The notes under the pieces were generated by a model. That model searched no databases, was not told the origin of the DNA, and saw nothing but the letters and a program-made list of their open reading frames with translations. The position numbers and the translations under genes were made by a program. A stretch of 6,234 nucleotides of DNA from an uncultured Prevotella sp. (GTDB taxonomy: Bacteria > Bacteroidota > Bacteroidia > Bacteroidales > Bacteroidaceae): NCBI GenBank assembly GCA_947095945.1, contig CAMUQM010000120.1, positions 1 to 6,234 on the forward strand, in the 5' to 3' direction. The stretch's first letter is position 1, and every line of letters starts with the position of its first letter. Of the stretch, positions 1-5,692 are shown one piece after another.

Positions 1-659
1 TCGTTTTCCTTTCAAGTCTTAGCATCTTTGGTGCTATCAGAGAGCAACAACCTTACAAAGAGATTGAGCCAACAGATATTCCACAGCCTAACACGGCGTA
101 TGGCAAGAGTAAGTTGGAGGCTGAACAGCTGCTGCCTTCTTCATTCCCTTATGTCATCTTGCGCCCAACCGGCGTGTATGGACCACGTGAGAAGGATTAC
201 TTCCTGATGGCAAAAAGCATTAAGGGACATAGCGACTTCGCTGTAGGATATAAGCAGCAGGATATCACTTTCGTATATGTAAAGGACGTTGTGCAGGCTA
301 CTTTCCTTGCTTTAACACAAGGAAAGACTGGCAGTGCCTACTTCCTAAGCGATGGTAATGTCTACCAGAGTACTACCTTTAGCGACCTCATACACGAGGA
401 GTTAGGTCGTCCTTGGTGGATTCGCATCACTGCTCCGATATGGGTACTGCGTGTCGTAACGTTCTTCGGTGACCTTATCGGACAAATGACAGGTAAGATT
501 TCTGCTTTGAACAACGACAAATACCAGATTTTAAAGCAACGTAACTGGCGTTGTAACATTCGTCCTGCGATTGAGGAGTTAGGCTATAAGCCTGAATATG
601 ACCTCAAACGAGGCGTGAAAGAGACGATAAAATGGTATAAAAAAGAAGGCTGGCTATAA
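1..659 (+). CDS. NAD(P)-dependent epimerase/dehydratase (extended SDR), 5' end missing
   Basis: This is the C-terminal part of an extended short-chain dehydrogenase, an NAD(P)-dependent oxidoreductase of sugars, steroids or lipid intermediates. The reading frame is open from base 3 and gives about 218 residues, so the N-terminal Rossmann GxxGxxG motif, roughly 110-120 residues, lies outside the window. Visible family marks are an SSLSIFG strand (the usual serine region before the active site), the catalytic YGKSK (YxxxK) at bases 99-113, and RPTGVYGPR, typical of epimerases. The TTG at 114 cannot be the start, because the catalytic Tyr and Lys lie before it. The protein ends KKEGWL. The next gene, 81 bp downstream on the same strand, is a PAP2-type membrane enzyme, which points to lipid metabolism. 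Some Bacteroidota proteins of this epimerase class act as sphingolipid (3-ketosphinganine/ceramide) reductases. That assignment here is inference; the substrate cannot be read from this fragment. Confidence 0.88.
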   Translation, partial: VFLSSLSIFGAIREQQPYKEIEPTDIPQPNTAYGKSKLEAEQLLPSSFPYVILRPTGVYGPREKDYFLMAKSIKGHSDFAVGYKQQDITFVYVKDVVQATFLALTQGKTGSAYFLSDGNVYQSTTFSDLIHEELGRPWWIRITAPIWVLRVVTFFGDLIGQMTGKISALNNDKYQILKQRNWRCNIRPAIEELGYKPEYDLKRGVKETIKWYKKEGWL

Positions 660-670
660 AATAGCTAATT

Positions 671-731
671 ATTATTAGGCTTATTGGTCCTATTGGGCTA
701 ATATGCCTAATAATCCTAATTGGACCAATAA
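671..731 (+). repeat. Interleaved inverted repeats in the leader of the PAP2 gene
   Basis: Two perfect 10-bp inverted repeats are interleaved. Arm A (ATTATTAGGC, 671-680) pairs with A' (GCCTAATAAT, 705-714). Arm B (TTATTGGTCC, 681-690) pairs with B' (GGACCAATAA, 722-731). The order A-B-A'-B' makes the pairings cross. With no bases between A and B a pseudoknot is sterically doubtful, so the two stems are more likely alternatives. Inside B/B' a third hairpin, TTGGGC (693-698) with GCCTAA (705-710, one G-U), competes with A for A'. B' ends nine bases before the ATG at 741. The sequence also has a TTAGGC/TTGGGC-like short-repeat character, so it may simply be a dispersed intergenic repeat. The pairings are visible; a regulatory role is inference. 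Confidence 0.6.
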
Positions 732-740
732 CAACAAACA

Positions 741-1712
741 ATGAAACAATTCATCATAGACTTATTTAAATTAGAAAAGAAGCCTGTAAAGGGACTTATG
801 GCATACGAATGGGTGGTAATGGCTTACTTGCTGTTGACACTCATCGTCATCTTCTTTATGTACACCACAATAGACAACCCACAGGCAATGATCTTCGGGC
901 GTCTACGCATCGTTGCATTGACTGCTGCAATGTGGCTTGTCTACCGCATAGCTCCGTGTAGAGCAACCCGATTTGCACGTGTTGGCGTACAGTTAGGGCT
1001 ACTTGCTTGGTGGTATCCTGACACCTTTGAAATCAACAGACACCTGCCTAATCTTGACCATCTCTTTGCACAATGGGAACAAGACCTCTTTGGTTGTCAA
1101 CCAGCCCTACTCTTCTCAAAGGCTTTGCCGGGACATCTCTTCAGCGAATTATTTGACATGGGATATGCCGCCTATTATCCAATGATAGCCGCAACGGCTG
1201 TTTATTACTTCGGATGGTACTATAAGGAGTTTAATAGAGCTACTTTCATCATCCTCTCTTCATTCTTTATTTATTACATTGTCTTCATCTTCGTGCCTGT
1301 AACTGGTCCTACCTTCTATTACAAGGCGATAGGATTACAGAACGTGACGACGGGTGTCTTTCCAAATGTTCAAGACTATTTCAACCATCATCAGGAGTGT
1401 TTGCCAAGTCCCGGATATACCGATGGCATCTTCTATCACCTTGTTGAGAGTGCCAAAGCAGCTGGCGAACGTCCGACAGCAGCCTTCCCAAGCTCGCACG
1501 TTGGTGTCAGTACCATTTGTATGTTGCTTCTTTGGCACGACCGTAATTATAAGCTCTTAGCAATTTTAGCACCATTCTATCTTCTACTTTGCTGTGCCAC
1601 AGTTTATATTCAGGCGCATTACCTCATTGATGCCATCGTTGGCTTCGTCACAGCAGCCATCCTCTTCCCTATCCTCTTGCGTGTTTCTCGCAATATGGTG
1701 ACGAAAGGATAA
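741..1712 (+). CDS. PAP2-superfamily membrane protein, inositolphosphotransferase (Aur1/Ipt1)-like
   Basis: This is a 323-residue polytopic inner-membrane protein that probably transfers or removes a lipid phosphate head group. Hydrophobic segments lie near residues 24-45, 55-73, 140-160, 168-187 and 272-312. Two PAP2 motifs are clear: FPSSH (249-253, with H253 the expected phospho-acceptor) and AHYLIDAIVG (292-301, with H293 and D297). A classical N-terminal KxxxxxxRP motif is not evident, which fits the Aur1/Ipt1-like branch better than simple phosphatidate phosphatases, as do VPVTGPTFYY (185-194) and the tyrosine-rich YAAYYPMI. An in-frame TAA at 729-731 fixes the start at ATG 741 or later. 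There is no Shine-Dalgarno sequence and the leader is A-rich. It lies 81 bp after the epimerase gene and probably shares its transcript. Possible roles are a phosphosphingolipid head-group synthase or a lipid phosphatase. The family is firm; the substrate is unknown. Confidence 0.85.
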   Translation: MKQFIIDLFKLEKKPVKGLMAYEWVVMAYLLLTLIVIFFMYTTIDNPQAMIFGRLRIVALTAAMWLVYRIAPCRATRFARVGVQLGLLAWWYPDTFEINRHLPNLDHLFAQWEQDLFGCQPALLFSKALPGHLFSELFDMGYAAYYPMIAATAVYYFGWYYKEFNRATFIILSSFFIYYIVFIFVPVTGPTFYYKAIGLQNVTTGVFPNVQDYFNHHQECLPSPGYTDGIFYHLVESAKAAGERPTAAFPSSHVGVSTICMLLLWHDRNYKLLAILAPFYLLLCCATVYIQAHYLIDAIVGFVTAAILFPILLRVSRNMVTKG

Positions 1713-1750
1713 AAAACAGCTGATAAGAAATAAGAGATAAATACAGGGAA

Positions 1751-1828
1751 TTAAAGGAGTCAAGCCAATAGTTTTTATCGTATAATACGCTTCTTTTATA
1801 CGAAAATCTATTGGCTTGACTCCTTTAA
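1751..1828. terminator. Long inverted repeat between convergent genes, probable bidirectional terminator
   Basis: A perfect 21-bp inverted repeat occupies 1751-1771 and 1808-1828. Further pairing continues towards the loop: TTTT (1773-1776) with AAAA (1803-1806), and CGTATA (1779-1784) with TATACG (1797-1802). It begins 38 bp after the PAP2 stop and ends 20 bp before the stop of the ATPase gene on the other strand, the expected place for a shared terminator. Neither strand has a clean poly-T run just after the stem. The stem is much longer than most intrinsic terminators, so RNA-end protection or a small mobile palindrome are alternatives. No flanking target duplication was seen. Confidence 0.6.
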
Positions 1829-1848
1829 CTTTGTTACTTCTGTTCTTT

Positions 1849-2988
1849 CTAAAACATCATTTTACGTTGGAACCACTTGGCAAAAACAGGATCAGTGATA
1901 GCCATCTCGGCTCCACGTTTCTCAATCAAATCACGTTCAAGGAGGGCTTTCTTCAATCGATTGATATTTGAGTAACTGCCCAACTGGTACTTTTCCCGCA
2001 CCTTTGCCAGACCAAAGTCCTTCGTAACACCAGAGGATAGGGCACGCAGGAAGTTAAGTTGATACTCTGAAAGTGGCTCAACCATCTGCATAAAAAGCAC
2101 TTCATTTGTAGCTAAAAGGTCGTCTGTTGCCTGTTTTACATCTGTTTCATCTACAGTCTCTCCTTCTTCCTTCTGCGTATAAACAAGCCAAGATAACTGC
2201 TGAACATAGGCAGAATAGTTGTCTGTGAAGCTACATATCTCTTCTGCAAGGGCTGGGCTGATTGTCCTTTTGCCATCTGCAAAATGGCTAACAATATACT
2301 CTACCCATTCAGTCGTTGAAATCTTGTCCAGTACTATCAAGTCCCCAAACTGATAGAAAGGCATACTGCGGTGCAGAAAAATGCTGCTCATCAAGTGATG
2401 CTTACTACCGAAAAGACAATAAGACACGTGTTTCTGATGTTGCCAAACGGTTCTCAGTCGTGCCTGCACCTGTTTGCTATCAGCCATCTCACCTATCTGT
2501 TGGAATTCATCTATGCAGACGACAATGCGCTTTCCTCTCTTTACAGCAATCTTTTCAGCCATCTCAAGCACCTCCTCTGGCGTATGTGTCTTCGGTGTTA
2601 TTCCCAAAGAAATCGAAAAGTCAGAGTTCGGTTCGGGACTGAATGAGATTTTTGGCGTAAGTCTGTACAAAAACTCCTTTGCCTCCTCAAGCCACATACT
2701 CTGTTTTGATGCAGTCTGTTTCAGAACTTCAGATGCCAAACGGTTGTAAAAGTCGTATTCACTCTTACAACCAAAGATATCCAAATAAACCGTAATAATA
2801 TCTTCTGACTTCAGCTTATCACATACGCGCATCACCAAGGAAGTTTTTCCCAAACGGCGAGGAGACATTAGAATGACATTGATGCCACCTCTAAAATTAT
2901 CCATAAGTCGCTTTGTTTCCACTTCTCTACCGATGAAGTTATAATCTGAAACAGCTACTCCATAAACGAATTTCTTGCACATAATCAT
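1849..2988 (-). CDS. P-loop ATPase (archaeal ATPase/STAND-like) with C-terminal winged helix
   Basis: This 379-residue soluble, presumably cytoplasmic ATPase has no known substrate. It starts with the FVYG...NFIGRE segment (7-22) typical of these stand-alone Bacteroidota ATPases. Walker A is SPRRLGKTS (42-50), with serine where most relatives have the first glycine of the P-loop; K48 and T49 are intact. Walker B is IVVCIDEF (155-162, with D160 and E161). YCLFGSKHHLM (190-200) resembles the sensor strand. Residues 311-379 form a winged-helix-like region ending DPVFAKWF, which in this family often follows the ATPase core. An in-frame TAA at 3001-3003 limits the start to the ATG at 2988 or the second ATG at 2982 (MCKKF), and no Shine-Dalgarno sequence distinguishes them. 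It is convergent to the PAP2 gene, stands alone, and has its own promoter with a palindromic array. DNA binding, defence or toxin-control roles are guesses. Confidence 0.85.
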   Translation of the reverse strand: MIMCKKFVYGVAVSDYNFIGREVETKRLMDNFRGGINVILMSPRRLGKTSLVMRVCDKLKSEDIITVYLDIFGCKSEYDFYNRLASEVLKQTASKQSMWLEEAKEFLYRLTPKISFSPEPNSDFSISLGITPKTHTPEEVLEMAEKIAVKRGKRIVVCIDEFQQIGEMADSKQVQARLRTVWQHQKHVSYCLFGSKHHLMSSIFLHRSMPFYQFGDLIVLDKISTTEWVEYIVSHFADGKRTISPALAEEICSFTDNYSAYVQQLSWLVYTQKEEGETVDETDVKQATDDLLATNEVLFMQMVEPLSEYQLNFLRALSSGVTKDFGLAKVREKYQLGSYSNINRLKKALLERDLIEKRGAEMAITDPVFAKWFQRKMMF

Positions 2989-3014
2989 TACGATTTTAGT
3001 TTATCTTACGTTTG

Positions 3015-3046
3015 CAAATATAGCAATAAAACAACAATCACACAAG
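3015..3046 (-). promoter_or_regulatory. Putative Bacteroidota-type promoter of the ATPase gene
   Basis: Read on the - strand, TATATTTG (3022 to 3015) matches the -7 consensus TAnnTTTG exactly. CTTG (3046 to 3043) sits 20 bases upstream as a near match to the -33 box TTTG. Transcription would start around 3008, leaving a leader of about 20 nt before the ATG at 2988. The -33 box lies inside the adjoining palindromic repeats. Confidence 0.6.
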
Positions 3047-3085
3047 TTTGTGTGACACAAACTTGTGTGACACAAGTTTATATTA
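3038..3085. promoter_or_regulatory. Palindromic 15-bp repeat array, operator-like
   Basis: Three 15-bp units lie head to tail: CACAAGTTTGTGTGA (3041-3055), CACAAACTTGTGTGA (3056-3070) and the half-conserved CACAAGTTTATATTA (3071-3085). They make overlapping dyads. A perfect 16-bp inverted repeat with one central base spans 3038-3070, and a 10-bp one with one central base spans 3059-3079. The array covers the putative -33 box of the ATPase gene and extends upstream of it. This is the expected geometry for a repressor or cooperative regulator. The repeats are seen directly; regulator binding is inference. No regulator gene is present in the window. Confidence 0.6.
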
Positions 3086-3134
3086 CTATTAAAATACTTA
3101 TATACAATTGATTATGGAGTATATAAAAATAAAC

Positions 3135-3164
3135 AGACTGCATCAAAACACCTTGACACAGCCT
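3135..3164 (-). terminator. Terminator-like hairpin with strand-specific G-U pairing
   Basis: As - strand RNA this folds into an uninterrupted 12-bp stem, AGGCUGUGUCAA against UUGAUGCAGUCU, with three G-U wobbles and a 6-nt loop, followed by GTTTATTTTT. As + strand RNA the same three positions become A-C or C-A mismatches, although a run of six T follows there (3166-3171). The wobbles favour transcription on the - strand. Its gene is unclear: the transporter already has a terminator about 360 bp upstream. It might end a read-through transcript or an unrecognised small RNA. Confidence 0.45.
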
Positions 3165-3250
3165 CTTTTTTAATGCCTTTTTGACATAGAAATAACGAAT
3201 AAAAGGTAAACATTCTACATACCCTTCTCACACAGAAAAGCATACGATGT

Positions 3251-3340
3251 GAATTATTTTCATGAAAAGAAATATTTTTCTTCATGAACATAAATATTTT
3301 TTTTCATGAAAATAAATTCTTCTTCTCATGAAAATAATTC
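3251..3340. repeat. Four 22-bp repeats centred on CATGA palindromes within a 90-bp dyad
   Basis: The CATGA cores begin at 3261, 3283, 3305 and 3327, exactly 22 bp apart. The units are roughly TATTTTTTTTCATGAAAATAAA with a TTCATGAA-like palindrome in each, the fourth being less regular (TCTCATGAAA). The outermost arms are a perfect 15-bp inverted repeat, GAATTATTTTCATGA (3251-3265) against its complement (3326-3340), so the whole block is roughly symmetrical. A 22-bp spacing is two helical turns, placing all cores on one face of the DNA. It could be a protein-binding array, a cruciform-forming palindrome or a dispersed intergenic repeat. The structure is plain; the role is unknown. Confidence 0.7.
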
Positions 3341-3396
3341 GGTAAACCTCAATTCCCAAAGTATAAAAGCAGTCTTTTAGCTTTTCCTTTTTTTCA

Positions 3397-3460
3397 CCTT
3401 TTCACCCTTCAAAGTGTGTTTTTACCGTTCTACTTTTCTATCCTTTTACCCTTCAAAAAG
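3397..3460. repeat. Pyrimidine-rich direct repeat pair, 45-bp period
   Basis: CCTTTTCACCCTTCAAAG (3397-3414) recurs as CCTTTTACCCTTCAAAAAG (3442-3460). A TTTTCACC run also precedes the first copy, giving the tract a degenerate ACCTTTT repeat character with C and T strongly concentrated on the + strand. No coding potential was seen. It may belong to one composite intergenic element with the CATGA array just to its left. Confidence 0.45.
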
Positions 3461-3525
3461 AGCTGAATCTCCCGAAAGAGTTCAGGTTAATAGATTGCTT
3501 ATATTGAAGTTGTCTTGCCTTTTAT

Positions 3526-3559
3526 AAAAACAGGAACACACGCTTAGTATGTTCCTGTT
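3526..3559 (-). terminator. Rho-independent terminator of the complete phosphate transporter gene
   Basis: On the - strand AACAGGAACA (3559 to 3550) pairs perfectly with TGTTCCTGTT (3538 to 3529), 10 bp, with two further inner pairs and a 5-nt loop. The stem's last two T and three more give a run of five T (3530 to 3526). It begins about 75 bp after the transporter stop codon, on the correct strand. Confidence 0.75.
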
Positions 3560-3634
3560 ACTATTTTGTTTACCTCCTACACTTTCAGCTGCCAGTTATC
3601 AACAGCCGAGCATAAAGCGTTTATGGGTAATCAT

Positions 3635-5341
3635 TTATTTTCTAATACACATACGTGCCTCAACAACATTCACAATGAAGTCACCTAATTTCTCACATTC
3701 CTGTACGATATCCATATACAATGTACCAGCTGCGTAAGTGTACTTATGCTCGTTGATGTCATTGATATTCTGTGTACGCAACTGAGCACGATAGTTGTTG
3801 ATTTCGTTCTCAATAGTGAAGGTGCGAGTTACATCAGCATCACATTTATGTTTAACAAGCACAATGCTCATCTGTGTCAAAGCATCATCAGTGAGTTCAA
3901 ACATCTGTTTGATATTATCATACTGATTCTCTGTAAACTCCTCTTTGCTGCTACGTAAACGGCTGATAGTTCTCGCTATGTTAAAGCAAGAGTCACCAAT
4001 ACTCTCAATTTCGGTAATCTCACGAAGCATATCACGCACCTTCTCCTTCGTGTCATCACTCAAGTGTGCATCGCTCACTTGGTCAAGATACTTCGCAATC
4101 TCAACCTCCATATTATCAGAAATGCCCTCATACTTCTCAATACGTTCATAGAGTTTCTCAAAAGCATCATCATCTTTTGTCGTCAGAAGGTCACGTACCA
4201 TACCGAACATACGATGTGTACGTTCTGCGTATGAGTGTATCTCCTTTGAAGCCTCAAGCACAGAAAGTTCTGGAGTCTTCATGATACCCGAATGGATAAA
4301 GCGCAGACGGAAGTCTTCTTCATCCTTATTAGCCTTCGACTTGATAATCCAACATACAACACGTTCCATCTGTGGAATAAACCAAATAAGCAAGGATGTA
4401 TTACAAACATTGAAACATGTGTGGAACATTGCTAATACAATTGGCAAGGTAGCGGCTCTTTCTGCAGCCGTAGACTTATCATTTACTGGGTCATAACCTA
4501 CGAGTCCGCAAACAAAGTTGACGAAAGGATAGAACAAACACATCACCCAGAAGACGCCAAAAACATTAAAAAGCAAGTGGGCAAAGGCTGCACGTCGTGC
4601 CTGTGTGTTGGCTCCGAGGGCTGCAAGATTGGCTGTTGCAGTTGTACCGATGTTCTCACCCATCACCAAGGCAATACCAAGATAGATTGGCAACACACCT
4701 GTTGAACAGAGCAGAATGGTAATAGCCATTACCGCTGCAGAACTCTGTACGATACAAGTAATAATGGTTCCTATCAGCAGGAAGATAAAAATCGTCAAGT
4801 GACTACTTGTGTCAAAGGATGAGAAGAACTGGATTGCATCTGGATTATGCTCTAAATCAAGATCTTTTCCTCCACTACTCAACAGCACAAGAGCAAAGAA
4901 CAAGAAAGCAATACCAAAGAGAAAATCGCCGATGTAACGCCGTTTCTTGTTGTAAATGAGGATAATTCCAATAAAGAAAGTAGGGAAGACAACCAAAGTT
5001 AAGTCGACATTAAATCCCAAGGACATAATCCATGCCGTGAGTGTCGTACCAATATTGGCACCCATAATGACCGAAATAGCTTGCGCAAGGGTAAGCAGTC
5101 CCGCATTAACAAAGCTCACTGTCATCACAGTTGTGGCTGATGACGACTGTACCGCACAAGTAATAAAGGTACCCGTAAGCATTCCTGTGAAACGATTGGT
5201 GGTCATTGCACCCAGAATGTGACGAAGTTGAGAACCTGCCATCTTCTGCAGAGCCTCACTCATAACCTTCATTCCGTAGATTAATAGGGCAAGAGAGCCC
5301 ATAATCTTCATAAAGATAATTGAATAGTCGCTTGTACTCAT
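3635..5341 (-). CDS. Na+/phosphate cotransporter family protein with PhoU-like C-terminal domain
   Basis: This complete 568-residue inner-membrane protein belongs to the Na+/Pi cotransporter (NptA/YjbB, PF02690-type) family and is expected to move phosphate with sodium. The membrane half carries the two inverted repeats of the family: QSSSATT (65-71) with GANIGTT (94-100), and QSSAAV (199-204) with GENIGTT (228-234). These are the re-entrant segments expected to bind substrate. Hydrophobic spans continue to about residue 335. Residues from about 357 to 560 form a helical PhoU-like domain with the metal-binding E-x-x-x-D pattern in EGISD (405-409), ESIGD (446-450) and EKLGD (550-554). The length is normal for the two-domain form. 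An in-frame TAA just upstream of the ATG at 5341 limits the start, and there is no Shine-Dalgarno sequence. It lies downstream of a tandem paralogue on the same strand, separated by a terminator, so the two are probably transcribed separately. Transport direction (uptake or efflux) cannot be told from sequence. Confidence 0.93.
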   Translation of the reverse strand: MSTSDYSIIFMKIMGSLALLIYGMKVMSEALQKMAGSQLRHILGAMTTNRFTGMLTGTFITCAVQSSSATTVMTVSFVNAGLLTLAQAISVIMGANIGTTLTAWIMSLGFNVDLTLVVFPTFFIGIILIYNKKRRYIGDFLFGIAFLFFALVLLSSGGKDLDLEHNPDAIQFFSSFDTSSHLTIFIFLLIGTIITCIVQSSAAVMAITILLCSTGVLPIYLGIALVMGENIGTTATANLAALGANTQARRAAFAHLLFNVFGVFWVMCLFYPFVNFVCGLVGYDPVNDKSTAAERAATLPIVLAMFHTCFNVCNTSLLIWFIPQMERVVCWIIKSKANKDEEDFRLRFIHSGIMKTPELSVLEASKEIHSYAERTHRMFGMVRDLLTTKDDDAFEKLYERIEKYEGISDNMEVEIAKYLDQVSDAHLSDDTKEKVRDMLREITEIESIGDSCFNIARTISRLRSSKEEFTENQYDNIKQMFELTDDALTQMSIVLVKHKCDADVTRTFTIENEINNYRAQLRTQNINDINEHKYTYAAGTLYMDIVQECEKLGDFIVNVVEARMCIRK

Positions 5342-5600
5342 ATATTTAATTTAAAAACTTCATATCTTAAGACAAGTGTTCGTCAAATTGTTTTCCATCA
5401 ACAACTCAATGAATAAGAGAGGTTATTTATCCATAAAAGACTACTGATAAAGGACATACAAAGCTGTTCGTCCTTACAAAATTCTCTATTATCAGCAGAC
5501 TGAGAGATACCCCAAACCATTCTTTTCTATAGCTTTCTACGTTTAATAGCCATCTAAATACATAATTTATCAAGCCACAACATATTTTTAATTTCGACTG

Positions 5601-5632
5601 CAAATATACGAAAAGACCTCCCTATCCTAAAG
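5601..5632 (-). promoter_or_regulatory. Putative promoter of the downstream transporter gene, inside the upstream terminator
   Basis: On the - strand TATATTTG (5608 to 5601) matches the Bacteroidota -7 box TAnnTTTG exactly. With a 19-base spacer the -33 position reads TTTA, against TTTG in the consensus. No other exact -7 match was found between here and the ATG. The -33 position falls in the loop and arm of the upstream gene's terminator. It implies a leader of about 250 nt, which is long, so confidence is moderate. Confidence 0.45.
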
Positions 5633-5648
5633 GAAAGAGAGGTCTTTT
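5611..5648 (-). terminator. Rho-independent terminator of the upstream transporter paralogue
   Basis: The arms AAAAGACCTC (5611-5620) and GAGGTCTTTT (5639-5648) form a perfect 10-bp stem, with extra TCC/GGA pairing possible inside the 18-nt loop. On the - strand the stem ends in TTTT, about 45 bp after the stop codon of the upstream gene. The symmetrical A and T ends would also allow termination on the + strand. Confidence 0.75.
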
Positions 5649-5692
5649 ATTTTGTAATATGCGTTTTTTAACTAAAATAACCAGCGATTTCT

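Larger units (their letters stand above)
2989..3634. other. Gene-free region between the ATPase and phosphate transporter genes
   Basis: This 646-bp AT-rich stretch has no convincing coding sequence. From left to right it holds the ATPase leader and promoter, the 15-bp palindromic array, a hairpin at 3135-3164, four 22-bp CATGA repeats at 3251-3340, a small AAAAGC/GCTTTT hairpin at 3365-3385, a pyrimidine-rich direct repeat at 3397-3460, the transporter terminator at 3526-3559, and a CATAAA-GCG-TTTATG mini-hairpin at 3611-3625 just after the transporter stop. The space of about 360 bp between the two minus-strand hairpins is longer than either flanking gene needs, so it could hide an untranslated RNA or be repeat debris. 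Confidence 0.7.
5342..5692. other. Spacer between the tandem transporters, long leader of the downstream copy
   Basis: This 351-bp spacer holds, in - strand order, the terminator of the upstream paralogue (5648 to 5611), the best -7 match for the downstream gene (5608 to 5601), and then about 250 nt of AT-rich sequence before the ATG at 5341. Two short - strand reading frames lie in that leader: 5553 to 5527 (8 codons, MAIKRRKL) and 5520 to 5398 (40 codons, MVWGIS...). Neither has a Shine-Dalgarno sequence or a recognisable product. No known riboswitch was recognised. Confidence 0.6.

Noticed and set aside
114..116. TTG at 114 as the start of the epimerase gene
   Set aside because: The frame is open to the left edge and the catalytic YxxxK at 99-113 lies upstream of this codon, so the gene is simply cut by the window.
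1335..1560. Open frames on both strands inside the PAP2 gene
   Set aside because: They overlap the region coding for the FPSSH motif and show no features of their own.
1826..1833. TAACTTTG as a + strand -7 promoter box
   Set aside because: There is no -33 partner at the right distance, it overlaps the inverted-repeat arm, and it would only drive antisense RNA into the ATPase gene.
2316..2749. Overlapping + strand open frames opposite the ATPase gene
   Set aside because: They have no recognisable domains, several overlap in different frames, and they lie fully antisense to a gene with clear Walker motifs.
3007..3014. TACGTTTG as a divergent + strand promoter
   Set aside because: No -33 TTTG lies about 20 bases upstream and no gene follows on the + strand for more than 3 kb.
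3038..3085. 15-bp repeats as a CRISPR array
   Set aside because: The units are contiguous without spacers and are palindromic, so they fit an operator, not a CRISPR array.
3251..3340. 22-bp repeats as a CRISPR array or plasmid-type iterons
   Set aside because: There are no unique spacers, the linkers are low-complexity A/T, and no replication initiator or cas gene is nearby.
3746..5222. Several + strand open frames of 68-88 codons opposite the transporter gene
   Set aside because: They are antisense to a conserved membrane protein and lack start signals or family features.
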